Positions 21,505 to 32,414 of a DNA stretch of 64,000 nucleotides are shown one piece after another (position 1 is the stretch's first letter; every line of letters starts with the position of its first letter). Made by a program: the position numbers and the translations under genes. The notes beneath the pieces are model-generated. The model ran no database searches. It saw nothing but the letters and a program-made list of their open reading frames with translations, and was not told where the DNA came from. Source of the stretch: Schistosoma mansoni (lineage: Eukaryota > Platyhelminthes > Trematoda > Strigeidida > Schistosomatidae); contig NW_017386006.1 of the NCBI RefSeq assembly GCF_000237925.1, forward strand, positions 744,001-808,000. Reading direction: 5' to 3'.

Positions 21505-22018
21505 TACTTATTTTTGTATTTGAACACATAAATATTAATAAAAAGGGGCACCAGATATATATGCGCTACACAAAATATTGTCATTTCATTTAATTGTGTG
21601 ATGGATATGATACTGTCCGGGTACCCAGACCGGAGCAGATGGTTTTCATAGGGGGCCACACTTCAAGCTTTTGACCTAAAGGTCTGGAGCATCGTAAGGA
21701 GATGCATTCCCATGGTAGCCGGTGACCAACGATTGGTTCATACGCCTTTTTTTCTGCTCAGGATCTTGGAGCCCATGTGCACTATTGGTTTGGAATTAAA
21801 GTTTTCCAACTCCTCTAGGTGGAACCTCCGTGTCCACCAACTCAGTTAGAGCGCCGAATATTCGCTCTTCCTCCTTTCAATTTTGAAAACATCACCTCCT
21901 TCGCTAAAAGGCAGTGTGTAGGACTTTTCTGTCAGTGGTTGTATTCACATGGCTATGTGAGATCATTTGGGGTGAGAGAGAGATGACTCTCCCCCAACTC
22001 GGCCGTGCCAGACCATGA
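21505..22018 (-). repeat. R3 repeat
   Basis: Third long R3 copy: GAACACATAAATATTAATAA, AAGGGGCACCAGATATATAT, GGGGGCCACACTTCAAGC, through to CTCGGCCGTGCCAGACC. More worn than the 18715 copy and without a clean (TAAA)n tail. Confidence 0.7.
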
Positions 22019-22471
22019 ATCCTAAAACTAATTTCTATTTATAAAGTTTCAATGTTTAACTGATGTATAACACAATAAAAAAAACAAGCATGGTGTATAC
22101 TAAGTTCGTTATCAAATTGGATTTCAAGAATTCGTTGTTCATTTTGATTCCACTGAATAAGTTGATGTAGGTTTGTTATAATGAATAAATGTATTCAGTT
22201 GAACAAATTAATTATATTTAGAATATTTTAAGTACCCTATATTTAAATATGCTAAATATAGGTTTATTGTAAATTTAAAAAAATAATAATAAAGTATTGG
22301 CAACATAATTAAGACTCCACTTCAGAAATCGATTGAATAAAAAAAATATAATAATTAAGGCTGAAATATTTCGGAAAATGATTTGGACCATCTAATTTTA
22401 GTGTTTTATAAAATCAGTTAATTGGTCAGTTAAATATTACAATAAAATTGAAAATTAACTTTCACTTAAAG

Positions 22472-22591
22472 TGGAATCGAGGCGGGATCGTGGATGCGCA
22501 ATTCTGAGGAGTCCCACAATAGGATGAAACGGCCGTCCAGGTTTTCCAGGGTGGTCTACTTTCAATTGACTCATGATCTTAACTATATAAA
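22472..22591 (+). repeat. SINE-B 3' part with intact hammerhead
   Basis: Starts within the region after box B (GGCGGGATCGTGGATGCGC), then ribozyme and tail to TTAACTATATAAAA. The tail lacks the CAGTGCTTC that usually follows the cleavage site (CCGTCCAGGTTTTCC), a 7-8-base loss. Downstream of the KChIP gene, sense orientation. Weaker SINE-B-like sequence (- strand) continues at 22664-22750. Confidence 0.8.
22504..22537 (+). ncRNA. hammerhead ribozyme (SINE-B), core intact
   Basis: CTGAGGA, stem II GTCCCACAATAGGAT (closing pair G-U), GAAA, then ACGGCCGTC. Core CUGANGA with N=G. Stem III is the self-complementary ACGGCCGU, where Sm-alpha has ACGCGCGU. Cleavage expected after GUC. Confidence 0.8.
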
Positions 22592-22759
22592 ATGGAATTA
22601 TAGGTAGAGTATAATGGTAGTTGTTAAAGTTTATTACGATCTCGAAATGATCCAAGTCAGACAACAGTTAGAAACTTGGGAGCATTAGGTATTTGTTTCA
22701 TCCCAAGATTAGATCCTTCTCCAATAGTGAGCATTCATGACCCCGCCACTTTAGATCTA

Positions 22760-23630
22760 AATAAGGAGCTTGATCCCCACTATATATACCGAAGTATCAA
22801 ATGATTTCAAAAGACAAAAACAATGAGACTGAGTTTATTAGTAGTGTTAATATTTATCACTATATAGTGGTACTGAGCATTATCTATAACGTGAAGCACA
22901 GGTTATTTAATAATGTATAAGATCCCTGAAAATAATCATAATTTAATCTGAAATGTTTTCATGATTACCAGTCAATACATCACCCTTCTAATCATTGAAT
23001 AATACAACTTTCTCATGTATAAACACAATGGAATTGGAACTTGAGTTAAAAAACGCGTAACTATGTTATTACTGCCATTCAATAGATGACCATTTATACT
23101 TATAAATAGTCGTTGAAGTGCTTATTAATGCTTTCTGTCAGTTGTTTGAATATTACCAAGCAGAATATACAGTTTATGCTACATTCATTTTATAGTTAAC
23201 TATATCATCAGACCTTGTTCATTCTGATGCCTTTTAGATTTTATCTGGTATATTTGTGGGCCATTCTTGTTCAAACAAATATAAATGCAGTTATACCCAT
23301 AAGAAAATCCAAACACCCATCTCTGGATATGACTGACTTCACTACTTTCAAATATATACTTATGACGTTCCATTGAACTGACTATTCTGTATGAAAGTAA
23401 TTACATAAAAATCTTTAATCAACCAATGAATAATTAAGAATTAAATAGAATTATGAAGACTTTTGTTTTGTTGATGAGAACCTTCAGCACTGTGAAATAA
23501 CCATTTCACCACATAATGTAATCAGATTATCTGAATATTTTCTAGCTAGACAAAAATAATTTTTTATAAATAATCCATAATTTTTAATAGTTTTATGATC
23601 TATTTTTTCCATAGATTCATTAAAATATAA
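22760..23630. other. AT-rich stretch, nothing recognised
   Basis: No open frame of coding character and none of the window's repeat families were recognised here. Confidence 0.4.
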
Positions 23631-23633
23631 TTG

Positions 23634-24005
23634 CTTATAAGCAAAGATGGATAGTGGCTAGCAGTGCAATTCAGGACGCGAGTTTCGTCCTATTTGGGAC
23701 TCGTCAGCTGGATGTACCTGCCCCTCAGAGTTGATATTCACTTTAGGACTCGAACCCACTACCGTTCACCTCAAACGTCATGACCTTATCCACTTAGCAA
23801 CTGACTCCTGATAGCTAGTTGCTTGTGCAATGGGGTGAAGTTTAAATCCGCTTGATATTGTTTGTTTGAATCTTCCGATTGATGTTTAGGACTGCAATTT
23901 ATCAGAGGCAATACGCACATTATGTACATATGACCAATAAGAGACTGATCAATAGTAATTCTAAACATCAATCGGAAGATTTAACCAAACGATAGCAAGT
24001 GAATA
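23634..24005. repeat. Sm-alpha SINE inverted pair
   Basis: The - strand copy (23634-23904) contains ribozyme, box B (GGTAGTGGGTTCGAGTCC) and box A regions and runs on into the tail a second time (GTTTAAATCCGCTTGATATT to GACTGCAATTTATCAG), so it exceeds one unit. It then flips into + strand tail (23905-24005) ending GATAGCAAGTGAATAT. Confidence 0.85.
23675..23707 (-). ncRNA. hammerhead ribozyme (Sm-alpha), core intact
   Basis: Read on the - strand: CTGACGA, GTCCCAAATAGGAC, GAAA, ACTCGCGTC. All core bases present. One mismatch in stem III (ACTC against GCGT). Confidence 0.75.
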
Positions 24006-24073
24006 TCTGGTAGCTTAGTTCAATCATTCATTGGATGTACTGAGTTACATACTTATTGGATTAAGTATTATTT

Positions 24074-24560
24074 GAAGGGGGTTTTGTGGAGATTTTAGTA
24101 ATTTTATATAGTTGAGATCATTAGTCAATTGAATCTAGACCACCAAGGAAAACCTAGAAGCACTCGACGGCCGTTTCGTCCTATTTGGGACTCCTCAGCA
24201 GTGCACATCCACGATCCCGCCTCACGAGATTCGAGCCCAGAACCTTCCGGTCTCGAGCCAGAGCACCTAACCTCTAGACCACTGAGCCAGTATCCAACGG
24301 TGTTAATGTCTAACTTCAACCAATCTACGAAATTCAGCAGCTATTCACCGATTGTCTTCAGTGGGTTGATATCTCATAACAGATCTGTTTTAACTCCACT
24401 GGTCACTGCTTCTCATTAGAACTCCAGGAAATACCTTATGGAGCCAGTCGCTAGTGAGCATATGATCATTATCGGAAGGGAGTATTGTAGAGATTTTAGT
24501 AATTTTATATAGTTGAGATTATGAGTCGATTGAACCTAGACCACTACGGAAAACCTAGAA
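24074..24560 (-). repeat. SINE-B copy longer than one unit, with terminal repeats
   Basis: About 85 bases at 24074-24160 (GGGGTTTTGTGGAGATTTTA to AAAACCTAGAAG) recur at 24474-24560, so the copy is one 400-base unit plus a second tail. The right-hand repeat, the 5' end on the - strand, stops within a few bases of the ribozyme cleavage site. Box A and box B (CTGGGCTCGAATCTCGTGAG) lie in between. This is a near-full terminal-repeat form of the family. Confidence 0.85.
24166..24198 (-). ncRNA. hammerhead ribozyme (SINE-B), core intact
   Basis: Read on the - strand: CTGAGGA, GTCCCAAATAGGAC, GAAA, ACGGCCGTC followed by GAGTG. All core and stem positions pair; the cleavage triplet is GUC. Confidence 0.82.
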
Positions 24561-24901
24561 GTGTTATTTACCATTAAACTAAAATTTTAACATATACAAC
24601 TATTCTAAACCCTACTTTCTACTCAAAATGAATAATCAATCTTTTAATCATGGATCCAAACCAAAAAAACAAAACAGAAAAAAAAAGAAAATGAAATCTA
24701 GTAAATAAATATTCAATTTATTAAACTAGTTCAACTATTCATTATTTGTCTGGAAACGTTTCATTTGAGTAGTCGGATTAAAGAGTATTTTTTTCCCAAT
24801 TGAATTACATTTACAAGTGGTTATTTTCTATTTTAAAAGAAGATTATAAAAAAGAAATTTTTGTAGATGAATTAAAGAAAAAATATATTTTTTTGTTGCC
24901 A

Positions 24902-25050
24902 TAATGAGGGTCTATAGAAATTGTAGTAATTTTATTGGTTAAATTCATAAGTCGATTTAAGCTAGACCACCCTGGAAAGTCTGAAAGTACTGAATGACAG
25001 TTTCGTCGTAGTATGAGACTCTTCAGTAGTGCGTATCCAGGATATATGAC
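24902..25050 (-). repeat. SINE-B partial copy
   Basis: Tail and worn ribozyme region: CTATAGAAATTGTAGTAATT, AGCTAGACCACCCTGGAAAG, GAGACTCTTCAGTAGTGCGT. Ends at ATCCAGGATA without the tRNA-like part. Confidence 0.7.
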
Positions 25051-25289
25051 TTGTAATTTTTGTTGTTTGATATTGTACATATTTACAGACCGATAGAGAA
25101 TTAGATTGTTTTATCTTATTTCTTTTTTTTTTAGCAAAACTAAATTTATCTTCAGTCAGTAAAAAAAAGGTTTTGACATTTCAAATGAAGTTAACTATTT
25201 GGTTCTTTATATGAATTAGATGAATTCAAAATGACTAATGATTAATCAGAACAAAGCTAAGATATCCGTATAGCATTCATGATGAAGTA

Positions 25290-26720
25290 GTTAGTAACTA
25301 AAGTGGTCGAAGACACACTTTGTACATCAAAATACGTAACTCGTTGTTATAAAGGTTTCGAGTTATGCAACCTATAAGACGTTGTGACTTGAAGGTCTGT
25401 TTCAATACCTGTTCTGTAAACGACAAGTCGTAAGAATACCTAAGTCCTAAGTTTACTACTGCATGTAACTCCGATAACATTTTATCATTTATGGTAAGAT
25501 ATGAGTTGAATGATATATTACCGAAGCGCATCTATCCACATTTATCTGTGTAAAGCTTCAGCCGTTATTTTGCGAATCACTGTGCTATCTTGTTAAGCTC
25601 AATTCTGATGCAATTTTGAATACCGTTCAGCTCGTGAGAAGAAAATGAATACAGTATTTGAAGATCATCTGCATACAGAATGGGTTTACCTACACAAGAA
25701 CATTCACAAGTATCATTGATAAATACCAAAAAGAGCAAAGGGCCTAAGGCACTACGTTGTACTACACCACTTCTAACAGGGACATAGTTCGACAAAGAGT
25801 TAACTTTAACTATTTGGTGTCGGTGGCTGAGGAAGGAATTAAACATAGCAAGCAGAGGGTTTCGAACCCCGTAAGATGCGAGTTTAACTATAAGAAGTTG
25901 TTGGTTAACCATGTTGAAGGCTTTAGAAATATCAAAGTACAGCACTAAAACCAGATATCCTTGGCCACGCAGAGAATAGATTAAATAAAGAAGTCAAAGC
26001 CGCACGTCATACAAGATCGATTGTTAAGAAATCCATGTTGCGTATCATTGATAAACTTTTCAGTGAGTAAATAATTGGAGAGTTAGTTAGTAATAAGTTT
26101 TTCCATAGTCCTAGAGATAACAGAAGTAATATTTATCGTCCGATAGTTGCTCATTTCAGTATTATCTCCAGATTTGTAACGTGGTATGATGTACGCGGTT
26201 TTCCAACAGTAAGGGTAAGAACCTGAATCATAGTGAGAGTAAACAGCTTTAGAAGAAGTGGAATATCTGGACCACCATACTTGTAGAGAAAGGATGAAAT
26301 CCCGTCCGTTCCATGACTTCTCGAAACCTTAAGGGTATTTATAGCCTTACTAATTTTCAAGCATTTGAAGGAGATAGATATTATTGAGTTATTGAGTTAC
26401 TAGTCACGCATATGACTTTTGAAACAGTGTCATTCGCAAAAATGCCACTGAAAAGGTCTGCTATAGTTTTAGAGTTGCATATAAAAGTGCTATTATACAG
26501 GGTGCATGGCATATCAACATTTGGAGTTGCTTTAACGCGTTTATTGAAAAGGAGAATTAAGTTTTATACTTTTGAGCTTGTTATAAGTGCTAACAGCTCC
26601 TCATTGATGACTTTTAACCTGTGCTTCTCTTTACTTTGGTTATAATGTATGTTATCTGTTGAGAAGTTTGGATTTAGATTTCTTACAAGGCTTGTCTGTG
26701 ACTTAAAAGAAAGTGATGTA
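25290..26720 (-). mobile_element. CR1/Jockey-group LINE fragment (SR1-like), reverse transcriptase
   Basis: In order on the - strand: a linker with IADLFSGIFAND (about 26400-26650), SRSHGTDGISSFLYKYGG (26151-26360) as RT entry, the palm LYFDISKAFNMVNQQLLIVK, RSGVVQRSALGPLLFLVFIN and YADDLQ (25577-25945), then the thumb LRYSYDLSFTEQVLKQ and LIGCITRN (25298-25531). YADD is the catalytic motif. The usual DMVNH and QGSVLGP read NMVNQ and QRSALGP. The pieces fall in several frames and neither an endonuclease nor a clear 3' tail is seen, so it is a broken, truncated copy. Confidence 0.85.
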
Positions 26721-27209
26721 CAAATACTAAGGATCCGTACTCATGCGAGCCATTATTCTTAAACTGTCAGCGTAGCTACTGAGACCTTTTACGACTATTG
26801 TGTATACACAGATTGATTTCTGAGTATGGACCAACCGCATGCTTCTCATGTTACATTATAATCACATTTTGTCATAGCATTTGACTATTATTCAAATTTT
26901 CATATTAATTGAGATACGGCTCGAGAAGGTATTCTGGTCTCAATAACTTGGAAATAGCTATATTTCTAGTCACACATTTGTGCTTTTCACTAATTAATTC
27001 TAGCATACTTTATTTAGTCCTACCATAGTTTCCAAGTTTAATTAATAACATAAATCAATCACATTAAAATTTATGCAGTGATATGTGTCATAGTTGTAAG
27101 AAAAAATTTATTTAGACTGTTCAGTCAGATTACTTACTGGAGCTAACAGCAAATGCTTATAGGTAAAAAGAATTGAATGAAACAATAACTTATTTGACTT
27201 AAGTAGTAT

Positions 27210-27510
27210 TGTAACGAATAATAACACGACTGGGGACAATCGAATGTACTTAAACACAAATTACAGACTATCTCACGAAATTCTGATAACCATACAGTCA
27301 ACAGGTAATTTGCAAAATCAGAATCAATTGTTTCAATCTTAACTGTTTCTTCTACAAATATCAGTCCGTCTTCTCTGAATACATTGCTCATGCATTTTCG
27401 TATTGATTGCGCTTCATTCCTGTTCGTTCCTTATCAATCTTCTGCCAAAATACATTCTGTCTGACCATCACCCTATACTACTTATACGGATATAAGTAGA
27501 CCACACCACA
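27210..27510 (-). mobile_element. fossil solo LTR, family L1
   Basis: 301 bases with TG..CA ends and a 4-bp flanking duplication GTAT (27206-27209 and 27511-27514). Closely similar to the copy at 5697. Because the duplication is perfect, this is among the younger L1 relics here. Confidence 0.78.
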
Positions 27511-27871
27511 GTATTCTCGTTGTCTCCATTATGTGAAACGTTTTTTCGAATACATACAGAACTAACAGATCTTCTTTGCATTTGTTTTTTAAGAAACCAA
27601 ACAAAAAACATTTTCACATTTCACTAAATAAAACTTCCATATAACAAGTTAAGTTAAACCTCGTTAGATAAATCGAAGAAGTGTTCAATAAATTATTCTG
27701 AATGTATTGTTCTCATCTAGTAAAATGATTACAATCGACCAAATTTGCTAATCTTTCATCTAGTGCAAAGAACACCCTCTAATGAAAGTTGTACTAAAAC
27801 ATTCAAACTAGCGAATTCAGATTAAATAACAAGTGTTCTGCTTTTATCTAACCATCATCACAACAATTGTA

Positions 27872-28140
27872 AGTAAAGATGGTTGGTGACGAGTAGTGAA
27901 ATCCAGGACGCACGTTTCATTCTATTTGAGATTCGTCAGCTGGATGTACCTGCATCCCAGAGACAGAGCAATCCTAGACATCAGTCGGAAGATATAAACA
28001 AACAATACGAAATGAATTTAAACCTCACTCCTTTGCATGAGGTAGTGGCTATCAGGACTCAGTATGTAAGTGGATAACGTGACGGTGTTTGAAGAGAACG
28101 GTAGCGAGTTCGAGTCACAGAGTGAACATCAACTCCGAGA
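27872..28140. repeat. Sm-alpha SINE inverted pair
   Basis: A - strand tail and worn ribozyme (27872-27962) flips into a + strand piece (27963-28140) with tail CATCAGTCGGAAGATATAAA, box A (ACTCAGTATGTAAGTGGATA) and box B (GGTAGCGAGTTCGAGTC). It ends before the + ribozyme. Confidence 0.75.
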
Positions 28141-28261
28141 TACACTAGTTTTTTATTATTTTACTGAATGTTCAAGAAAAAATAAGGAAAAATATGTACA
28201 AGTTACTGTGTTGATCCTTCATGAAATTCATGACAATCAATTTCGTAATAAATTTTAAGTA

Positions 28262-28765
28262 CCAATGTAGAGATTGCACTATTTTCACAGTTGAATTTAC
28301 TAGTCGATGTAAGCTAGACCATCACTGAAAACCTGGAAGCACTGAACGGCCGTTTTGTCCAAGTGAAGAACTCCTCAGAAGTACGCATCCGCAACCACAC
28401 AAGCGAGACTCAAATCCCAGACTTTGTATTCATGACATCAATTGTTAAAATACTACAATCACCATAAATCCTCAAACTGATAATATTGATGTGCTCACTA
28501 GTGACTAGCTTCAAGATGGCTTTCCAGGAGTTTTGGTAAGAATCCGTGACCATTAGAGTCCAATCAGATGGAGATAGGTATCCACTTCGTACAATGAATG
28601 AAGGTTATCTTAAAATTTAAACATTAAACCGTTGAATACTGGCTCAGAGGTATAGAGGTTAAGTGTTCGCGCGCAAAACTAAAGGTCCTGAGTTTAAGTC
28701 CCTCATGCAAGATGGTAGATGTGTACTGTTGAGGAGTCCCATCCTAGGATGAAACAGCTATTCAG
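28262..28765. repeat. SINE-B inverted pair
   Basis: The - copy (28262-28432) carries a worn ribozyme and box B region. The + copy (28433-28765) begins in the tail, passes the CTCACTAGTGACTAGCTTCA block, box A (CTGGCTCAGAGGTATAGAGG), box B (CTGAGTTTAAGTCCC) and ends in a ribozyme remnant. Together it spans about 1.2 units. Confidence 0.78.
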
Positions 28766-29129
28766 TGGAGCTTTCAGCTCCACGACCAAACCATCCAGCT
28801 CAGAGAACCAAACAACATAAAAATCTTATAATATGTTTATTGATTTAAAGGGGATTTTTGTTCTGTTAATTTTATAATATCATTAGATGTATCATCCTTA
28901 TTTACTAACATTACTCTACTTGGATTTTATTTACAATGAATTAACAGAGAGGCACATAGAAACTGTAATTCCCGTATCCATAATAAGACAATTAATTCTA
29001 AGATACACGATGATTGTCCATTTCCGATTTGATAATGAATATTATAGACAATTGGATGGGGTAGTAATGGAGTCACTATTGGGCTATTTACTGGTAGACA
29101 TTTTTCTGAAGAAACTAGACAAACTATAA
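28766..29129 (+). mobile_element. Penelope-like element fragment: F1 terminus and reverse transcriptase
   Basis: F1 signature at 28770-28825 (GCTCCACGACCAAACCATCC), then an open frame at 28887-29129 containing FRFDNEYYRQLDGVVMESLL, GYLLVDIFLKKLD. This is the Penelope RT stretch usually FxxNGxYYxQIDGVAMGSPL, GPxLADIFM. Only this one RT segment remains. Proximity of F1 supports F1 being terminal DNA of the same family. Confidence 0.75.
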
Positions 29130-30530
29130 TTGTATAATTCGATAAATTCTGTAATTAATAGTCATTAGATTTCATCAGTATATGATTGAATTAGCTTGAG
29201 TATGATATAAATATTATGGTGTCGTATCAGGATGCATTTTTACAGGTACTAATGTTAATGCCTGTACGCACTAACAGTTGGAATTCTCATTAAAATGTCG
29301 TTAGTTAATTAATCATTGAAAGAACAAACGATTATCTTTTACATTCATAGCTTAGAATGATTTAAAACATTTATCAGAATTACAACATGAATAACCAAAA
29401 TATCAGGTTGAAGGTACTAATCAGTATCATACTAATTAGTTAACAAACCTACTTGGAATCTTGAGACTTTAAATGGGACAATATTAGTGGTATTTGTATA
29501 ACACATGCTGGATGTGTATCTGTATATTATGCTGGATGGGACAAAATGTGTAAGCTAAATATTTTTCGGCTAAAGTAAGTTCGTTGTTAATGAAATATGT
29601 TGTGGAAAACATTAAATGTCATCTACGTGTAAATAAACGTTTCCTCGTATCATAAGGGTTTTTTCGTATTTTTATACTTGAAATAGAAACATTATCTACT
29701 ATTGCGGTTTTTCAAGCAATCGATGCACTGACATTCTAAATACTGCTGATTTATAAATAAAAAATATGTAGGTATGTTATTCTGTATAAGAATATACAAA
29801 CTTTGAAATTGTAGAATTTTTATTGAGAAAGAATTCTAAACGCTTGTAACGTTATGCACACATGGTAGGTAATTTCGAAATAATAATAATGTTTATATAT
29901 ATGGGTATTTAAGTTCTAAAGAACTGCGAAATTGCCGTCCGTAACCCTCAAGATGTCCTCGCTAATTCGTCAAGAGCAAGGAAGTGGCTGAAAATTCTTC
30001 TTTTAATCTGTTCCCAATATGAACGTCTATGAGAGTTCTGGAAAGTGTTATTTACCAATAAATAATTACCTGGATTGTTAGCACGTTCCCAGATGCTTTT
30101 AAAACTTCAAAATCACACATAAATAAATATCCTAGTTTGCTGTACCTAGATTAACCTTGAAAATACTCCCAATAAGTGAACCACATAATTACAAACCGGT
30201 ATCTGTTTTATGTACGTGATTACTATTTTTAATCTTACATCTAACAAAGTCGCTGGATTAATACATTTTCTATATAGCGTATAAAACTTTTCCCTTTGTG
30301 TTGTCAGTTTGAGATTACTTTATTCTCCGTTCACAATGAATATACCAAGATTTAAAACAAGATTTGCTTGATATGAGCTCATACGATATTAGAAATCTCA
30401 CTTTGTTTTGACATTTATTCTCAGCTTAAATAGTTTACTCGTCATTTTAGAAATTCTTATTTTTTTTCTCTCGAGAAATCGATTCCGAAATTCTAACACG
30501 ATCGTTGCAAGACCTCTATATCCAAGGTTA
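29130..30530. other. AT-rich stretch, nothing recognised
   Basis: No coding frame or known repeat. The part at 29930-30060 is less AT-rich (GCCGTCCGTAACCCTCAAG) and could be an old insertion, but nothing identifies it. Confidence 0.4.
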
Positions 30531-30539
30531 TATCTCTAT

Positions 30540-31061
30540 GAGTATCATGAACAGAGACTGTTAAAGAGTCCCATACTTGGACGAAACACCTATAAAGGTA
30601 TTTACAATGAAATATTCTATAGCCTGATAATGATAAAATATGACAAGAAAGATGTGGTAAATTTATATTTAGAAAATGATTTTTTCCATACATTGACCAA
30701 TATCTGAATATTGGCCAGATTTTCGTTGTGAATTTTAGACTAAATTACAGACTAGTTTACAGAAAGTATGAATACCTAAATGTTTGGCTACTGGAAAGCA
30801 CTAATTACCCGACGAATTTATAGCAACATGAAATAATAATTCACGTGATTATCTTGAATATAGGTAAATCTTATTGAAGTTGTGAACCGACGTCATTTAG
30901 ATTACCACTGAAAACCTGAAAGCACTGGATAACCGTTTCTTTCTAGTATAGGACTCTTCGAAAATGTACGTTCAAGATCCCGCATGTAAGACTCGAACCC
31001 AAGACCTGTCCTTCTCATGAAGGCTTAGCTTCCAGACCAGTGAACAAGCGTACAATAGTCT
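30540..31061. repeat. SINE-B scraps
   Basis: A + strand ribozyme relic at 30540-30592 (GTTAAAGAGTCCCATACTTG, GACGAAAC; a near twin is at 4437-4490) and a - strand copy at 30890-31061 with tail, worn ribozyme and box B (GACTCGAACCCAAGACC). Confidence 0.6.
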
Positions 31062-31194
31062 AAGTGAGAGGAAATTTCAGAAGTTGTAGTAAAGGGCCGT
31101 AACCAAAAGAGCCAATCCATTTTGAGTGTGCCACAATTACAAACTGAAGACAAAGAGAGGTAATCGCACAGTATTGTTTACTTATTGAGTTTAT

Positions 31195-31420
31195 ATATTA
31201 ACACCGTTGGATGTCTTTTCAGTGGTCTAAAGGTTAAGCATTGGCTTTCAGGCCTGAAGATTTTGGATTCGATTTCCACATCCGGGACAGTGGATGTGAA
31301 CAAAATTAGGAGTCCTACACTATGAAGAAACAGTCGTTCAGTGATTCTAGGATTTCTCTGTTGGTCTAACTTGGATACGTTCATGATTTCAAAGAAATTC
31401 AACAATCTCCACCTCCTTAG
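31195..31420 (+). repeat. SINE-B copy
   Basis: TTAACACCGTTGGATG, box A (TTTCAGTGGTCTAAAGG), box B (GGATTCGATTTCC), a ribozyme remnant without core, then tail to CAACAATCTCCACCTCCTT. Complete in order but worn. Confidence 0.7.
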
Positions 31421-32093
31421 TTTGATAAACGCTAAACCTGATCAATATCTTTCCTTTTTGAAATTTCCAGATGGAAACATTAGGGAACAATAATGCATAA
31501 ATTTACATTATTAGTTTAGTAACAATAGTTCATTCACCAAATAACTTCATAAGGTGAAAAGCAGACTACATTGTCAAATACAGTAACCATTTATTTAAGT
31601 AAGTAGTCTGTTTTATAAGTGAAAGAAACATTGAATAAATAAGTTTTTTAACTGGTAAAATTCACTTTCTGTATCTGCATAGCAACTATAAAAGTTATTT
31701 ATATCTAAGAAAGATCTAAAAATATTTAAAAAAATAAACAGAGATAGTTAATTGAATATTAAACATTGAAAATAAAACGTGATCGAATAATGCTAATTTT
31801 GAATGTTTCAAAAATGTCCATAAAAAAGAATACTTAACTTATTTAGGCATTGTGGCATTTAATATTAAATACTTTTTGTCTTGAAATAAAACATTTTGTC
31901 GAAATTTGAAATTGAATGATTGAATAGCGTCTGAAAAGAAACGTTGCATGCAATTCGGGTTTTGAAATTGATTGATTAGTTTACATTAGACATTATATCA
32001 TTTTAAGATGATTATTATTTAAATGAATAACTGTTGTATAAACGATCAGCCTTGTAAAAAGTAATTCTTAAAAATTGATCTAATACGAAATAC

Positions 32094-32414
32094 TGTGGTG
32101 TGTACTACTCATGTTGATGACAGATATAAGTAGTATGTATCATCAATCGAAAGTGAAATATCTGAAGTCAGAAGGTCAAGAAGATCGAAGAAAAGAGAAC
32201 GATAATAAAAAAATAATTGATGTGGAAACGAAGGAACAATAAAGTCTGAGACAATTAATGGACATTTGCAAAAGGAACAGTCAAGTTTGAGATAATTGAT
32301 TGCCATTTTTCAAATGAATGATTTACTGTATGGTTCTTAGATTTTACTAAGATGTTTTGTAATTTTGTATTCGAATACACTAGATTGTCTCCACTTGTGT
32401 TCTCGTTCATTACA
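32094..32414 (+). mobile_element. fossil solo LTR, family L1
   Basis: TGTGGTGTGTACTACTCATG to TTCTCGTTCATTACA, 321 bases, with a GACAGATATAAGTAG hairpin arm. Flanks do not match, so its duplication has worn away or was lost. Confidence 0.7.

Noticed and set aside
30408-30707. 99-codon frame near 30.5 kb
   Set aside because: Overlaps a SINE-B ribozyme relic and is rich in AT-type codons; no protein family.
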